IMG/VR virus record: IMGVR_UViG_3300029993_000022
Span: 1 to 30,787 of that record
Length of the DNA stretch: 30,787 nt
Source: a virus
Reading direction: 5' to 3' (one strand)
Shown: positions 20,806 to 30,554 of the stretch, piece after piece
Numbering within the stretch: the stretch's first letter is position 1
Layout: every line of letters begins with the position of its first letter
Made by a program: the position numbers and the translations under genes
Notes under the pieces: generated by a model
Databases searched by the model: none
The model's input: only the letters and a program-made list of their open reading frames with translations
What the model was told of the DNA's origin: nothing

Positions 20806-23800
20806 TTGATCTGCTCCCTTATAGCCTGAGCTGCTGCTTTTTTACTGTCTGTCTCGATTGAACGAACTTCTTCAACTCGTTGGTCGTCTGTCATCTTTGC
20901 CCAGCTTCCATCGTCTAGATCTTGCTGAACATAGTACACAAGGGACTTACCAGCCAGTCGTTGATACTCTTCAATCTGTGCAGGCTTAAGAGCAATCTTA
21001 CCTTGGCTACTGTCGTCCGGGTCTGCTGAAATAGTATGTGTTACAGGTGTAACGATAGCGCTAGTTGTCATAGAAGATAGACGATCAAGCTCACGTTCCG
21101 CGGGGTCTTGCGTCTCAGTCGTTCCATTGCCAGATAAGCCAGGAACGATTGTATGGACACCAGTCAAGCTGGTACCAGCCGCAAGTGGGTCTCCATAGAC
21201 ACTATACTTGATCGGTAGATTACTCCTGAATGGAGTTTCATTCAGTATCTCATTAGCCGCCGTTCCACTGATAGAGCCGGGGGCTGAGGTGTCCCGCTGA
21301 ACGGGGTCTGCAAGCTGACTGGCTTGACGGACACCGCCGGGCACCCATGTCGCAGCTTCGTGACCTATGAAGCTGTTGACCGTGCTCTGACCTTCTTGGC
21401 CATGAGCCCTAGCCGCATCGACTGCAGGCTGAATATCAGAAATCCAAGACATACCAGCAAGGTTCGACAACACGGACCCCAAGCCCATCTTGAATGCATT
21501 GCCCCACCCTTGTGCAGACATACCAGCGTCGTAAGCCTGTCGAGCGGACGCAACCAGTTGAGCCGTCTTGTTATGCACGTCAAAAGGATTGACAGACATA
21601 CCAAGTTGACCGCCAGTGTTGTAGCCACCATTCTCATGTACAGCATCGGGACGCCAACCAGATGCAATCTTCTCTTTGTACTTGTTTACATTGTCTGGTC
21701 CAGCACCTGTTAGCGGGGTGTTCTTCTGGCCAGCCAGCATCCAGTACATACCCATCAGAACTGAACCGTACATGATGCGGGTCATCGCTATGTCAGATTT
21801 GGCACCACCAGCACGAAGATCCGATCTGGGGTCCATCAATTGATACAAACCAAGCGGTGAGCGATTAATTACACGCTCAAGTAAAACGTTAGATTCAATA
21901 CGAATAAACGGAGCAAGATTGGAAATGGAGAAGTTCAACCCACGCTCGAAGGGGTTCATATTTGGCTTATATATACGACCTTTGTTGATCAATGTATTCA
22001 ACGGGTTGTCATTCAACAGCAAGGTTCTATTAGCTTCCTTGAATGCTTCACGCAGCATGCTGGGGTGCGGATTCTGAGCGATCTGACGACCAAGAGTCAT
22101 GATGTCAGACGTCGTGCCACCTGGCATCTGTAGACGTGCTTCACGCGTAGCAATAGACAGTAGATGGGCATTGGTGGCCACAGAGCGGAACACAGTATCT
22201 TGTGCGGAGATAAGGTCAGTCGGTTTATTCAATAGACCAACAGCCTTACCGGCAACAGACGTAGTATTACCGAGTCTCGGGTTTGAAATAGCACCGAACT
22301 GATTGGCGAACTGGGTTGGTGTACGTTGTCCGTTAGACACGAAGGAAGACTCACCCGTCCGTAGTGCATGAGCAGCCGCACGGTACACTTCCATGTCTGT
22401 TACAGCAGCCATGATACCATGGATGTGATTGAACAACTCAGCCACTTCTACACCAGGTTCCACAACCTTACCGGTCATGGCTTGATACATCTGTCGAGCT
22501 TTAGACACGGGAATGCTGAGTGCCTTCTCAAGCACTTCGCGGGTGATACCCGTCGCCATGTCTACTGGGGCCTTGACGTGAGTGCTCAGAGCAGACAGCA
22601 TTGCGTTCATATGGAACGTGGTGAGGTACTGCTCCCAGTACGGCTTGACGACATTCTGCATCAGTGCATTAGCACCCTTGGGGTTGCTGTTCGACTGAAG
22701 TGCTTGCTTCAACTGTCGGGCAAACTTGAGAGCTTCTGGGTTCGTCGGGTCGGCCAATGCAGCCAGACCGGAACCTTCTTCACGCAGACGGTCCATGATC
22801 TCAGACAGATGTCCGTTGGTCAGTTCCTTAAACACCTTAGCGGTGGCCAGAGCACGACCAAGTTCGTTACCTTCACCCTTGAACATCGACACAAGTGCAT
22901 TGCGCTGGGCAATTGCTTCGGCCAACTTTACGTGATCTTCCGGCTTCCAGTTCGGGGTGTCCAGCCGGTCAAGAATACCACCAACCTTAATAGCTGCGTA
23001 TCGTGCAGCATAACCGATTTTAGATAGGCGTGTAGCAAGTTCACCGACATCACGCCCCTTCAAATCATTCGGATTGATACCGTTCTCAATGGCAGCCGTA
23101 CGCACCTCGTCGCGGGACATCACATTGGGCGTATAGTTAGCCTCAACGTGAGCAGCCACGCCTTCAAGGTCGTCCATGTCATAGTTGGTCTTGGTAGCAC
23201 GAGACCTAGCTAATTGGGCGCGAGTAATGAACTTATTGCTCATACTTAGGCGAGGCGGAAGGTCTCCATTTTCATCAATGTTCTTTTCAAGATGATCAAT
23301 GAGATGACGTGGCATATTCTCCAGAATACCACCCGGAGTCTTAGCCTCGTGTAATGCATCCATTTGTTGTTGCTTGACAATTTCGTCAGTTTTCAACCTA
23401 GTTAATAGTTGCGTAACAGCATTATCCGGTCCACGCGTAGTATCACTCATTGCACGAATAAGCCTACGCCCAGCAGGTTCCTGCACTATTGGGTGGTTCT
23501 GCTCCGTGAAATCCTGCAGAATGGCATGCGTGTCAGTCCCGAGTAGGTGTTTATTGTTTTCAACAAATCTACTCAGACGATCAAATTGATTAACTGCAAC
23601 ATTCCAATCACTGAGATGGCTGCGCATACCGGCTTGTCGCCACTCTTCTTGAGATTCAGGCGGCAGTTTTGTGAATGCATCATTAAGCGCCGAAGAACGC
23701 ATGAACTTATTGCCACCATTCTCTTGCTGGGTAGCACGTACACGAGCCATCTCATTGACGTTAGCTCGGTATTCAGGGTCCTGCCAATAACGCGGATCAG

Positions 23801-26099
23801 CCTTCAGACGATCAATCTCATCCAAGTGTTCGGGATCAGTGATCTCACGACCGAGTTGATCGGTGTGCATAAACTTGGGCAGATAACGTTCTTGAGCACC
23901 CTCACGCATACGTATACGTTGTTCAACAGCCCGAGCTTCTTGTTCAGAAGGATGGTCAGCATAAGAGTATAGAGGATCATGACCTGTACCACCAGACTTC
24001 ATCGCACGAACGAAGTCAGGATACTTTTCAATATCCTGGATGGCATGTTGAGTTTCATGCAGAACTACACCGAGTGGATCCATATTATGATAGAATGAAC
24101 CTCGATTGAGATACATCTTACCACCAGTTCCTGTTTCCGGATTGTGAGGATCATAACCCCCAGCAAACTTAGAATTAGGGTTGTACTCATGGACAACAGG
24201 TAGACTGTGAAGTTCTGGATATTGTTCAAAGAGTTCAGGGTGATGAAGAGTAGATCCAAGTGTATCACCCGGAGATTCATAGAGACGAGCTTCTCTATCA
24301 CTTATCTCATTTCGAGTGATACCGTCTTTCGCCGTATATACTGAAGGATGTTCTTTGTCAAATCCGGTAGCCATTTGACCAGTGAACATGAACTTGTTGT
24401 TCGGGTCTTGCGTTGCACCACGGAACCCGTTCTCTTGGACGGACTTACCCTTAACAACAGCATCGTGAGCCATCGACAAGACATGCTGAACCTCAGCGTC
24501 GTTCATGTCCAACTTCATCCCCATGCGGCGACCGAAGCGACGAACAACACTGTTAAGGGCTAGTTGCCAAGATGGTTTGATCTGGCCATTCTGCGACTGC
24601 TCGGCGAGGACTTCCTCAGCAGACAGCGCACGACTTTCACCCGGGTTTGCAGCCTGACGTGCTTCAACGAGCTTGCCGAACTGTCCGACATTGCTGTCAG
24701 CCATAGACACAAGCGTCTGATTGAGTTTATTGCCGAACAGTTGACTTAGACCGTAGTGCCCGAGACCTTCGTGGAACAGTACGGCAGACGCTACGTCCGG
24801 GTCAGTAATCCGACCACTGAACATATGCACTTGACCATCAGACCCAAAGAGACCGAGAGCGTTCCCCTGAGGGTCAGCCTTGAGCACGGAGTCACGAACC
24901 GCAGGATCAGCAATATCCTCTGGTCCATGAACAACATTCACGTCAGGCGCATTGGCCCAACCCTTAGTGATGTTGTCTACGTGGTCTTGAACGGCCTGAC
25001 GCTGGGTGTCACGGTAAGTTTGTTCTGCATGCTGGTTATATTCATCTTGGTAGTTGAAATCTGGCATCCGGCTAGGATCAGCACCAGCCACACCATTAGT
25101 AGCCGCAGGCGGATTGTCACGATGTTCAACCCAAGTATTGACATCCGTCCAAGACGGTTGAGGGCCTTGACGTCCTTGAAAGAATTGCTTGATGTCATCG
25201 ACGTTCCCCGTTTGCAGAAGTTGTTGATACTGCATGTGATCGGCTGCATTCATAGCAACATGATCACCAGTCATTGGCTGAATGGTACCACCAGTTGGAT
25301 TGGCACCAGGGGTTGTGTCCATACCACGATTAGCGTAAAGATTCTTTACGAATGGAGTAGCCTCAACTGCTCCATGTAGCGCAGCACCGAATAGACCAGA
25401 AGTTAATGTGGCTTGCAATGATTGATTGACATCGTAGTTCTTCTTCTGACCTTCAGCAATATCCATGAGCTGAGCCGCTGCATCAGACACACCACCAACT
25501 GCGGCGTTCCCAAGGCCAGCCGTAGCCACACGGGTAGCAATATTGCCGCCCACACCCATACCAGGAAGCATGAAGTATTGGGGGTTTGCGACAATGCCCG
25601 CTCCTGTATTAACAGCTTGTTGACTGAAACGTTCTAGTGCATCAAATGGGTTACCGTCGGTATAAGAGCCGACAGTATTATTCTGCATCTGTTGCTGGGC
25701 AGACTGGCGAGCCTGAGTAATCGCACCATTATAGCGTGCATGCAAACTGGCATTAGACTCACCTTGTTGACGACCAACCCCAAGAGCTTCCATAGACGCA
25801 CGCACCGGTTCCATGAAGAGACCGGTATTCACAGCCTGCTGGTAATTGGCTTGAAGGGATTGGATCGGCTTACTGTACGTCGCACCAATCAGGGTTGACT
25901 CGATAGCGTTGGGATCATGATTTGGGTGATTGGGATCGGTAAGGTCTTGGAACGTCTGACCAATCATGTCAAACGGGTTCGTCGCCCCAGCCGGCCTTTG
26001 AGGGGCAGCAGCGGGGGTGTGACTATCGAACTGATCGAAGGGGTTACCAGTAGATGCAGGTGGCTGAACTGCATCAAACTGATCGAAGGGATTTGCCAT
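20802..26099 (-). CDS. Giant internal/ejected virion protein with zincin-like motifs, 1765 aa
   Basis: This is the longest gene in the window and probably encodes an internal virion protein delivered into the host with the DNA, like the large ejection proteins of podoviruses. The N terminus repeats NPFDQFD/NPFDMIG three times (residues 3-46). A HEGLGHYG site is at 443-450 and a true HExxH motif, HETQHAIQ, at 681-688. Both resemble metalloprotease-like domains found in large polyvalent phage and mobile-element proteins (LPD23-like for the second). The remaining two thirds are mainly helical. Cleavage of cell wall or host protein is possible but unproven. It starts in a TAATG overlap with the upstream gene. 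Confidence 0.8.
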   Translation of the reverse strand: MANPFDQFDAVQPPASTGNPFDQFDSHTPAAAPQRPAGATNPFDMIGQTFQDLTDPNHPNHDPNAIESTLIGATYSKPIQSLQANYQQAVNTGLFMEPVRASMEALGVGRQQGESNASLHARYNGAITQARQSAQQQMQNNTVGSYTDGNPFDALERFSQQAVNTGAGIVANPQYFMLPGMGVGGNIATRVATAGLGNAAVGGVSDAAAQLMDIAEGQKKNYDVNQSLQATLTSGLFGAALHGAVEATPFVKNLYANRGMDTTPGANPTGGTIQPMTGDHVAMNAADHMQYQQLLQTGNVDDIKQFFQGRQGPQPSWTDVNTWVEHRDNPPAATNGVAGADPSRMPDFNYQDEYNQHAEQTYRDTQRQAVQDHVDNITKGWANAPDVNVVHGPEDIADPAVRDSVLKADPQGNALGLFGSDGQVHMFSGRITDPDVASAVLFHEGLGHYGLSQLFGNKLNQTLVSMADSNVGQFGKLVEARQAANPGESRALSAEEVLAEQSQNGQIKPSWQLALNSVVRRFGRRMGMKLDMNDAEVQHVLSMAHDAVVKGKSVQENGFRGATQDPNNKFMFTGQMATGFDKEHPSVYTAKDGITRNEISDREARLYESPGDTLGSTLHHPELFEQYPELHSLPVVHEYNPNSKFAGGYDPHNPETGTGGKMYLNRGSFYHNMDPLGVVLHETQHAIQDIEKYPDFVRAMKSGGTGHDPLYSYADHPSEQEARAVEQRIRMREGAQERYLPKFMHTDQLGREITDPEHLDEIDRLKADPRYWQDPEYRANVNEMARVRATQQENGGNKFMRSSALNDAFTKLPPESQEEWRQAGMRSHLSDWNVAVNQFDRLSRFVENNKHLLGTDTHAILQDFTEQNHPIVQEPAGRRLIRAMSDTTRGPDNAVTQLLTRLKTDEIVKQQQMDALHEAKTPGGILENMPRHLIDHLEKNIDENGDLPPRLSMSNKFITRAQLARSRATKTNYDMDDLEGVAAHVEANYTPNVMSRDEVRTAAIENGINPNDLKGRDVGELATRLSKIGYAARYAAIKVGGILDRLDTPNWKPEDHVKLAEAIAQRNALVSMFKGEGNELGRALATAKVFKELTNGHLSEIMDRLREEGSGLAALADPTNPEALKFARQLKQALQSNSNPKGANALMQNVVKPYWEQYLTTFHMNAMLSALSTHVKAPVDMATGITREVLEKALSIPVSKARQMYQAMTGKVVEPGVEVAELFNHIHGIMAAVTDMEVYRAAAHALRTGESSFVSNGQRTPTQFANQFGAISNPRLGNTTSVAGKAVGLLNKPTDLISAQDTVFRSVATNAHLLSIATREARLQMPGGTTSDIMTLGRQIAQNPHPSMLREAFKEANRTLLLNDNPLNTLINKGRIYKPNMNPFERGLNFSISNLAPFIRIESNVLLERVINRSPLGLYQLMDPRSDLRAGGAKSDIAMTRIMYGSVLMGMYWMLAGQKNTPLTGAGPDNVNKYKEKIASGWRPDAVHENGGYNTGGQLGMSVNPFDVHNKTAQLVASARQAYDAGMSAQGWGNAFKMGLGSVLSNLAGMSWISDIQPAVDAARAHGQEGQSTVNSFIGHEAATWVPGGVRQASQLADPVQRDTSAPGSISGTAANEILNETPFRSNLPIKYSVYGDPLAAGTSLTGVHTIVPGLSGNGTTETQDPAERELDRLSSMTTSAIVTPVTHTISADPDDSSQGKIALKPAQIEEYQRLAGKSLVYYVQQDLDDGSWAKMTDDQRVEEVRSIETDSKKAAAQAIREQIK

Positions 26100-27448
26100 T
26101 AGTGTCCTAGAATTCTAACGGACGCACCGGCTCCATACTTAGCGTCGAAGGCCGATCGCAATCCAGGGTTAGCATGTAGCATCGCTACAGCGGCAGCCGG
26201 CGGAGCATGAGCACCACCAGGGGTTAGACCGGGAGCCAGACCACGACCACCACCATGACTAGTCTGTGTGTAGTGCGCCCACTCTTGCTGCTGTCCGGGT
26301 GTAGCCTTACCACTGTCGATCAATGGTTGAAGCTCTCGAACACGCGCTTGAGTAGTAGCACCGGCTTGGATGTTAGCACCGGCAACGTGAGCACCAGCAG
26401 AGATGCCGGCCGCTCTTGTACGCGAACCGGCAGCAATCTCTGCATTAGTCTGAGATTGTCCACGTTGAAGACCACGGTCAGTCGACATCAATTGTTGGCC
26501 GGCCGTCTGACCATAACCATCAGTCAGTTCTGGGGTCCAAGCACCGGGTTCGGGAATGGACCATACAGACGCAGGAGTAGCATCGGGGCCACCAAGTTGC
26601 TTGGCCAAGGGTGCAAGACTCTGATACTTAGTATTGTACGTAGCTGCGTCTTTAACACCAGACAACATACCGCCAACTTGAGGGCGGTAACGATCAGCAA
26701 CAGCAGCCGCCTGAGCTTGTTGGGCAGCTTGTCTCACACCAACCATCTGTTCACGGTAACTCTGGTTGTATTCCATGTACTGCTTGCGAAGGGCAGCTTG
26801 CTCACCCTGTTGAGTGAGTTTATCGGCCATCTCTTGAGCACCTGGGTAACCAGTAGCAGCGATTCGTTGGGCAGCTGCCTGTACAGATTGCGGATCATTG
26901 ATGTCCACGCCGGCCATAGCATTACCTTCAGCCTGACCTTGCATATGCTGTTCGTACTGAGGTGCCTTCCCGCCAGACACAAGGAAGGCATCCCCCAGAG
27001 CCCCTAAGACGTTACGTAGAGTACCGTGTTGGAGGTTCTGGGGGAGCAGGCCATAAAGGCCGGGGTTAGCCATTCCGCCTTGCGGCGCAGGTTCACCAGC
27101 AACAGCCGATTGAACATCTTGGGCCTGTTGACTGTTATTGTAATTGATACCGCTGGGTGTGGCACCCTGAGGGGTGCTAGTGTCTGCAGGTGCTGATGCA
27201 ATTGACGGAGACTGCGGTGAAGGCATCATTGTTGCGCTCGGAAGACCCGTAGTAATCGGCGGAGGAGCCAACGGACCACCAGCCTTACCGGCTTTACCCT
27301 GAACGATAAGCTCGCTTAGGGGCGTGGACGATTGAGCACCCGGACCAGTTGCCTGACCAGGATCGATGGCCCCAGCTGTCTGGCCAAATGCAGTTGACCC
27401 ACTGGGCGGGGCCGAAAGTAGAGATGATAGAATGTCTGCTAGAGCCAT
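26099..27448 (-). CDS. Probable internal virion protein, Gln/Ala-rich, 449 aa
   Basis: No named domain is recognised. The first 140 residues are low-complexity Pro, Ser, Gly and Ala. Residues about 180-400 look like long helices rich in Gln and Ala (AQQAQAAAVADRY, TQQGEQAALRKQY). Such composition is common in podovirus ejection proteins. It sits between a smaller injection-like protein and the 1765-residue protein, the usual order of internal virion genes. Its stop overlaps the next start (TAATG). Confidence 0.75.
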   Translation of the reverse strand: MALADILSSLLSAPPSGSTAFGQTAGAIDPGQATGPGAQSSTPLSELIVQGKAGKAGGPLAPPPITTGLPSATMMPSPQSPSIASAPADTSTPQGATPSGINYNNSQQAQDVQSAVAGEPAPQGGMANPGLYGLLPQNLQHGTLRNVLGALGDAFLVSGGKAPQYEQHMQGQAEGNAMAGVDINDPQSVQAAAQRIAATGYPGAQEMADKLTQQGEQAALRKQYMEYNQSYREQMVGVRQAAQQAQAAAVADRYRPQVGGMLSGVKDAATYNTKYQSLAPLAKQLGGPDATPASVWSIPEPGAWTPELTDGYGQTAGQQLMSTDRGLQRGQSQTNAEIAAGSRTRAAGISAGAHVAGANIQAGATTQARVRELQPLIDSGKATPGQQQEWAHYTQTSHGGGRGLAPGLTPGGAHAPPAAAVAMLHANPGLRSAFDAKYGAGASVRILGH

Positions 27449-27453
27449 GTGAT

Positions 27454-27939
27454 TTACTTCTGCAGCAGTTGACCAATGCCAGCGGGAACACCGCCGGATC
27501 CGAACATATTGTTGGTAGACGTGCTCGTACCACCAGCACTGCCGATGATACCAGCCGACTGATTACCAGCACCCAGCAGTTGTTGGAGTTGGTTGGTGTA
27601 ATTGCCATACTGCGTATTAGCATAGTTCTGGCCGTAAGTATCTAGGGCCTTGAGAGTACCGCCAGAGTTCAGTAGGCCATTCGTGGCTGCATTACCATTG
27701 ATGGACTGCATACCTTGGTTCAGACCAAACTGATAACCAGTAGAGTTCTGCCAGTTGGAGAAACCTTGGTTCTGGGCAGGTCCGCCATTAAGACCAAGCA
27801 TATCGGCGATCTGGTTACCAGCACCAGAACCATTACTTACATTGCCGCTGAGAGCACCCTGTAGATAGGGGTAAGCTTGATTGAGCTGACTAGTACCGCC
27901 AGCAGCAGCATTACTCCCGCTACCAAAGAGGCTACTCAT
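27454..27939 (-). CDS. Probable DNA-ejection/internal virion protein, Gly/Asn/Gln-rich, 161 aa
   Basis: The sequence has the feel of phage DNA-transfer proteins: STGYQFGLNQGMQSINGNAA, then LLNSGGTLKALDTYGQNYAN, then YGNYTNQLQQLLGAGNQSAG. It is almost free of charged residues and rich in Gly, Asn, Gln and Ser. It probably joins the two larger internal proteins downstream in forming an ejection apparatus. It overlaps the end of the GNAT-like gene by 8 bases. Confidence 0.7.
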   Translation of the reverse strand: MSSLFGSGSNAAAGGTSQLNQAYPYLQGALSGNVSNGSGAGNQIADMLGLNGGPAQNQGFSNWQNSTGYQFGLNQGMQSINGNAATNGLLNSGGTLKALDTYGQNYANTQYGNYTNQLQQLLGAGNQSAGIIGSAGGTSTSTNNMFGSGGVPAGIGQLLQK

Positions 27940-28369
27940 TATTGAATTCCTTCCGAGTCAATATAAAGAGTTCATATTGTTTGCCTCTAGCTTCTTCTAA
28001 GCCGTAGGACTTAAATCCTAGTTGTCGGGTCATCCACTTGACATCTTTACGTTCAATTGGAACCATACCCATGAGTATACTAACATTATAACATGAATTA
28101 AATAGTACGTCAAGAAACTCATGTGCGGCTGTAATAGCTGCCCGGCCTCTTGATTTGAAGAAGTAGTGACCTGAGTATATCCGCCTAGTTGGAAGACCAT
28201 ACTCAAAGATTGCTAGGTCACCACGATCATTTTCTAATACAATATTAGATGAATCACTAAGCCATTCAATGACATCAACTTGTTCTTCAGTACCAAGAAA
28301 ATGTTTGATAGACGCAGCAATCTTTACTGCATCAAAGATCCGATTAACGGATACCGAGTTCACCCTCAC
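27932..28369 (-). CDS. GNAT-like acetyltransferase fold protein (phage DUF2824-like), 145 aa
   Basis: Strands and helices follow the GNAT order, with the likely acetyl-CoA-binding region in FFKSRGRAAITAAHEFLDVL (near 72-91) and a closing MTRQLGFKSYGLEEA (near 114-128) typical of acetyltransferase C termini. Homologous genes occur among virion genes of podoviruses with unknown targets. The start is GTG 28369 or GTG 28363, both inside the upstream gene. The gene is more AT-rich than its neighbours, which may mark a later insertion. Confidence 0.7.
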   Translation of the reverse strand: MRVNSVSVNRIFDAVKIAASIKHFLGTEEQVDVIEWLSDSSNIVLENDRGDLAIFEYGLPTRRIYSGHYFFKSRGRAAITAAHEFLDVLFNSCYNVSILMGMVPIERKDVKWMTRQLGFKSYGLEEARGKQYELFILTRKEFNNE

Positions 28370-28754
28370 CCTCGATGGTCAGAGCAGTAGCCGTCTGAGC
28401 ACCACCAACTAGGAAGTCGGCAACTTCAATCGGCAAAGCACCATACCAGTCAAAGACTGAGTTAGCGGCTACAGTGACACCGGTGTTGGTTGTCAAAGCA
28501 CCAGCAGACGCAGCACCACCTGCGATACTTTCAGTACCAGCAGCATTGGCACCAGTAGCACCAAGCCACAAAGCAAAGTTGCAGGCAACGTTAGTCTTAT
28601 TCACGACACGAAGATGCCGAAGAACGAAGTAGGTATTGGTACTGGTACCGTGAACACCCGTACCACCAGTAAGGGTAGGTGGGTTGAAGATATTCGTGGT
28701 CGTGGTCGTAGTAAGGGCCACAGGACCAAATGAGATGAGTTTATTTTGAGCCAT
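28344..28754 (-). CDS. Beta-rich virion protein, possible head decoration, 136 aa
   Basis: AGGAGA lies 5 bases before the ATG. The sequence is rich in Thr, Ala, Gly and Val with hydrophobic alternation (YFVLRHLRVVNKTNVACNF) and few charges, as in small beta-sandwich capsid or decoration proteins. Similar RHLRVVNKT and ALTIEGEGELG phrases occur in phage structural proteins of unknown role. It is in the virion block upstream of the ejection proteins. Confidence 0.65.
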   Translation of the reverse strand: MAQNKLISFGPVALTTTTTTNIFNPPTLTGGTGVHGTSTNTYFVLRHLRVVNKTNVACNFALWLGATGANAAGTESIAGGAASAGALTTNTGVTVAANSVFDWYGALPIEVADFLVGGAQTATALTIEGEGELGIR

Positions 28755-28763
28755 GAGGTTCTC

Positions 28764-28967
28764 CTATTGAATTGAAGCGGGGACATTAGCCCCGTTCAGA
28801 AGTGTCGCGATTGCCGTTGCGTCGGTGGTGGATTGACCAGTTGCCTGAAGATTTGCTATTGCTTGGTTAAGAGTAACGATCTGTGCATTGGCCGCTGCCA
28901 GTTGATTCTGTAGAAGTGAGATGTAGTCTAGAGCACGTTGTATCTGTGCAAGAACATCTGGGTCCAT
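28764..28967 (-). CDS. Small coiled-coil protein, 67 aa
   Basis: Residues 5-42 form a likely coiled coil with regular Ile/Leu spacing (LLQNQLAAANAQIVTLNQAI). The C-terminal 25 residues are Ala/Thr-rich and flexible. It ends 9 bases before the beta-rich virion gene and starts 3 bases after the fibre stop. It may be a trimerising or assembly accessory of the fibre or decoration protein. Confidence 0.65.
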   Translation of the reverse strand: MDPDVLAQIQRALDYISLLQNQLAAANAQIVTLNQAIANLQATGQSTTDATAIATLLNGANVPASIQ

Positions 28968-28970
28968 TGT

Positions 28971-30554
28971 TTATCCTACTCTAAACCAAGTTGTGATAGA
29001 AGCCACGTATTTCCATCTAATGTAACCATTAGCGAGAAGAGTGTTAGGACCTCCGCCTAGGATTGTCTGCCCAGCGTTGGCATTGACCGTTAGTGTGGTG
29101 ATCGTCTGTGAACTTATGATAGAAACCTCTTGCCCATCATCAGGAGCCGCTGGCATTGTAAGGGTACCAGCAGCAAGAGTCCCAGCGGGGTTCATAATGT
29201 AGAAATTGATTGCATTCCCGATCACATGACTAAAGCCGGTGGCTGGGACAATGTACGAGTATGGGGATGCCAGAATACCAACGATACCACCTAGAGCGTC
29301 CACAACAGGCTGACCAGCAATGTTGCCAGCATACAGAACACCAGCATCAATAGTAAAGTCAGGTTGCAGCGATCCACCATGGTATGTCCTAAAGATGATC
29401 TCGCCCTCTTCAGAGCCAGCTGTAGGAACCCGTGCGGTAAGATCGATCTGTGCCCAAGTGTTCGCTGGAAGTGATCCAGTCGAGTTTGGTCCTTGTCCAA
29501 GTATAGAACAGCATGTGTAGTTAGTACCTAGAGTGGCTTCAGCGCGTTGGCCATAATATTGACAAGCTTGTCCAGTTGCCACAACAGACCAAGAGTGGGC
29601 TGATAATTCTCCAACCGTTCCGTTGGTACCATTGATCGTAAGGAATAGGTTAGTGCCGTCTGTGTAGAAGCCAGCAGGATTAGTATTGGCTCCTATGTTG
29701 ATTGCTGGAGCAGCCTTGGTACCGTCTGGCGTAGTTATTGGACCAGTCATTATGCCACCAGTCAGTGGCAGGAAACCCATCAGTGGTTGATAGCCATAAC
29801 TGTCGTCAGCATCAGCACCATCAAGACCGAAGCCAATAGGACCCTGAGGACCCGTTGCACCCTGAGCACCAGTTAGACCCTGAGGCCCAGGAGGTCCACG
29901 ATCCCCCACGTCGCCATCACTACCATCAAAGCCCATAAAGCCAGCGGGACCCTGAGGGCCAGTAGCCCCAGACGTACCAGTAAGACCTCTAGGACCAGGA
30001 ATAGACGCTCCTTCAGGACCCTCATCACCATCCAACCCCGCCATTCCCATGATCCCCTGGAGACCTTTGGGACCAGTTGCACCAGTAGAACCCTGAGGAC
30101 CAGTGGGGCCTTGCGGACCGGGAGGCCCAGGAGGACCCATCTCTCCGTCGTCCCCGTCGAGTGGCATCATACCACCACCACCTGAGCTTGAGGTGGGCGA
30201 GTTTACGAACGTTAGACCAGTGGCACCGGGATTAACGGCTACGAACTTGTTAGCCGCACCCGCGTATGAACTTGGAGTATCGGCCAATTGCAGGAAGGTA
30301 TCTACACCCACTTGATGCCAGGTACCACCATTAGCCACATACAGAATGTATGGGGTAGTTGCAGTATTCACATACTCAGAACCATCAGCCGGGTCTGTAG
30401 ACGTAGGCACACCCGCTCCAAACGTGATGGAGTTAATCAACGCATTGTTATTGCGCTGAATAGCCCATCTACGCTGGAACTCTGGCGTGGGTCTGCCTGT
30501 CTTATCGACAATGGCAATCCGCCAGTCTAGGGGGCCGAGGTCTTCAACAGTCAT
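28971..30554 (-). CDS. Collagen-like tail or head fibre protein, 527 aa
   Basis: Residues about 1-130 form an N-terminal region likely to attach to the virion ([17 protein letters not shown] near 25-41). From about 130 to 255 there are Gly-X-Y collagen repeats ([16 protein letters not shown] and more), interrupted by acidic [14 protein letters not shown] and [11 protein letters not shown] stretches. The C-terminal half is beta-rich and ends in a [16 protein letters not shown]-type domain seen in phage fibres. It probably forms a trimer used for adsorption. The ATG overlaps the upstream stop (TAATG). Confidence 0.87.
   Translation of the reverse strand: MTVEDLGPLDWRIAIVDKTGRPTPEFQRRWAIQRNNNALINSITFGAGVPTSTDPADGSEYVNTATTPYILYVANGGTWHQVGVDTFLQLADTPSSYAGAANKFVAVNPGATGLTFVNSPTSSSGGGGMMPLDGDDGEMGPPGPPGPQGPTGPQGSTGATGPKGLQGIMGMAGLDGDEGPEGASIPGPRGLTGTSGATGPQGPAGFMGFDGSDGDVGDRGPPGPQGLTGAQGATGPQGPIGFGLDGADADDSYGYQPLMGFLPLTGGIMTGPITTPDGTKAAPAINIGANTNPAGFYTDGTNLFLTINGTNGTVGELSAHSWSVVATGQACQYYGQRAEATLGTNYTCCSILGQGPNSTGSLPANTWAQIDLTARVPTAGSEEGEIIFRTYHGGSLQPDFTIDAGVLYAGNIAGQPVVDALGGIVGILASPYSYIVPATGFSHVIGNAINFYIMNPAGTLAAGTLTMPAAPDDGQEVSIISSQTITTLTVNANAGQTILGGGPNTLLANGYIRWKYVASITTWFRVG

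Noticed and set aside
22368-23027. 219-codon rightward ORF inside the 1765-residue gene
   Set aside because: Antisense to a long gene with clear codon bias; no promoter or ribosome site seen, and the product is low in recognisable structure.
24756-25379. 207-codon rightward ORF inside the 1765-residue gene
   Set aside because: Antisense shadow like its neighbours; lies opposite the HEGLGHYG-encoding region.
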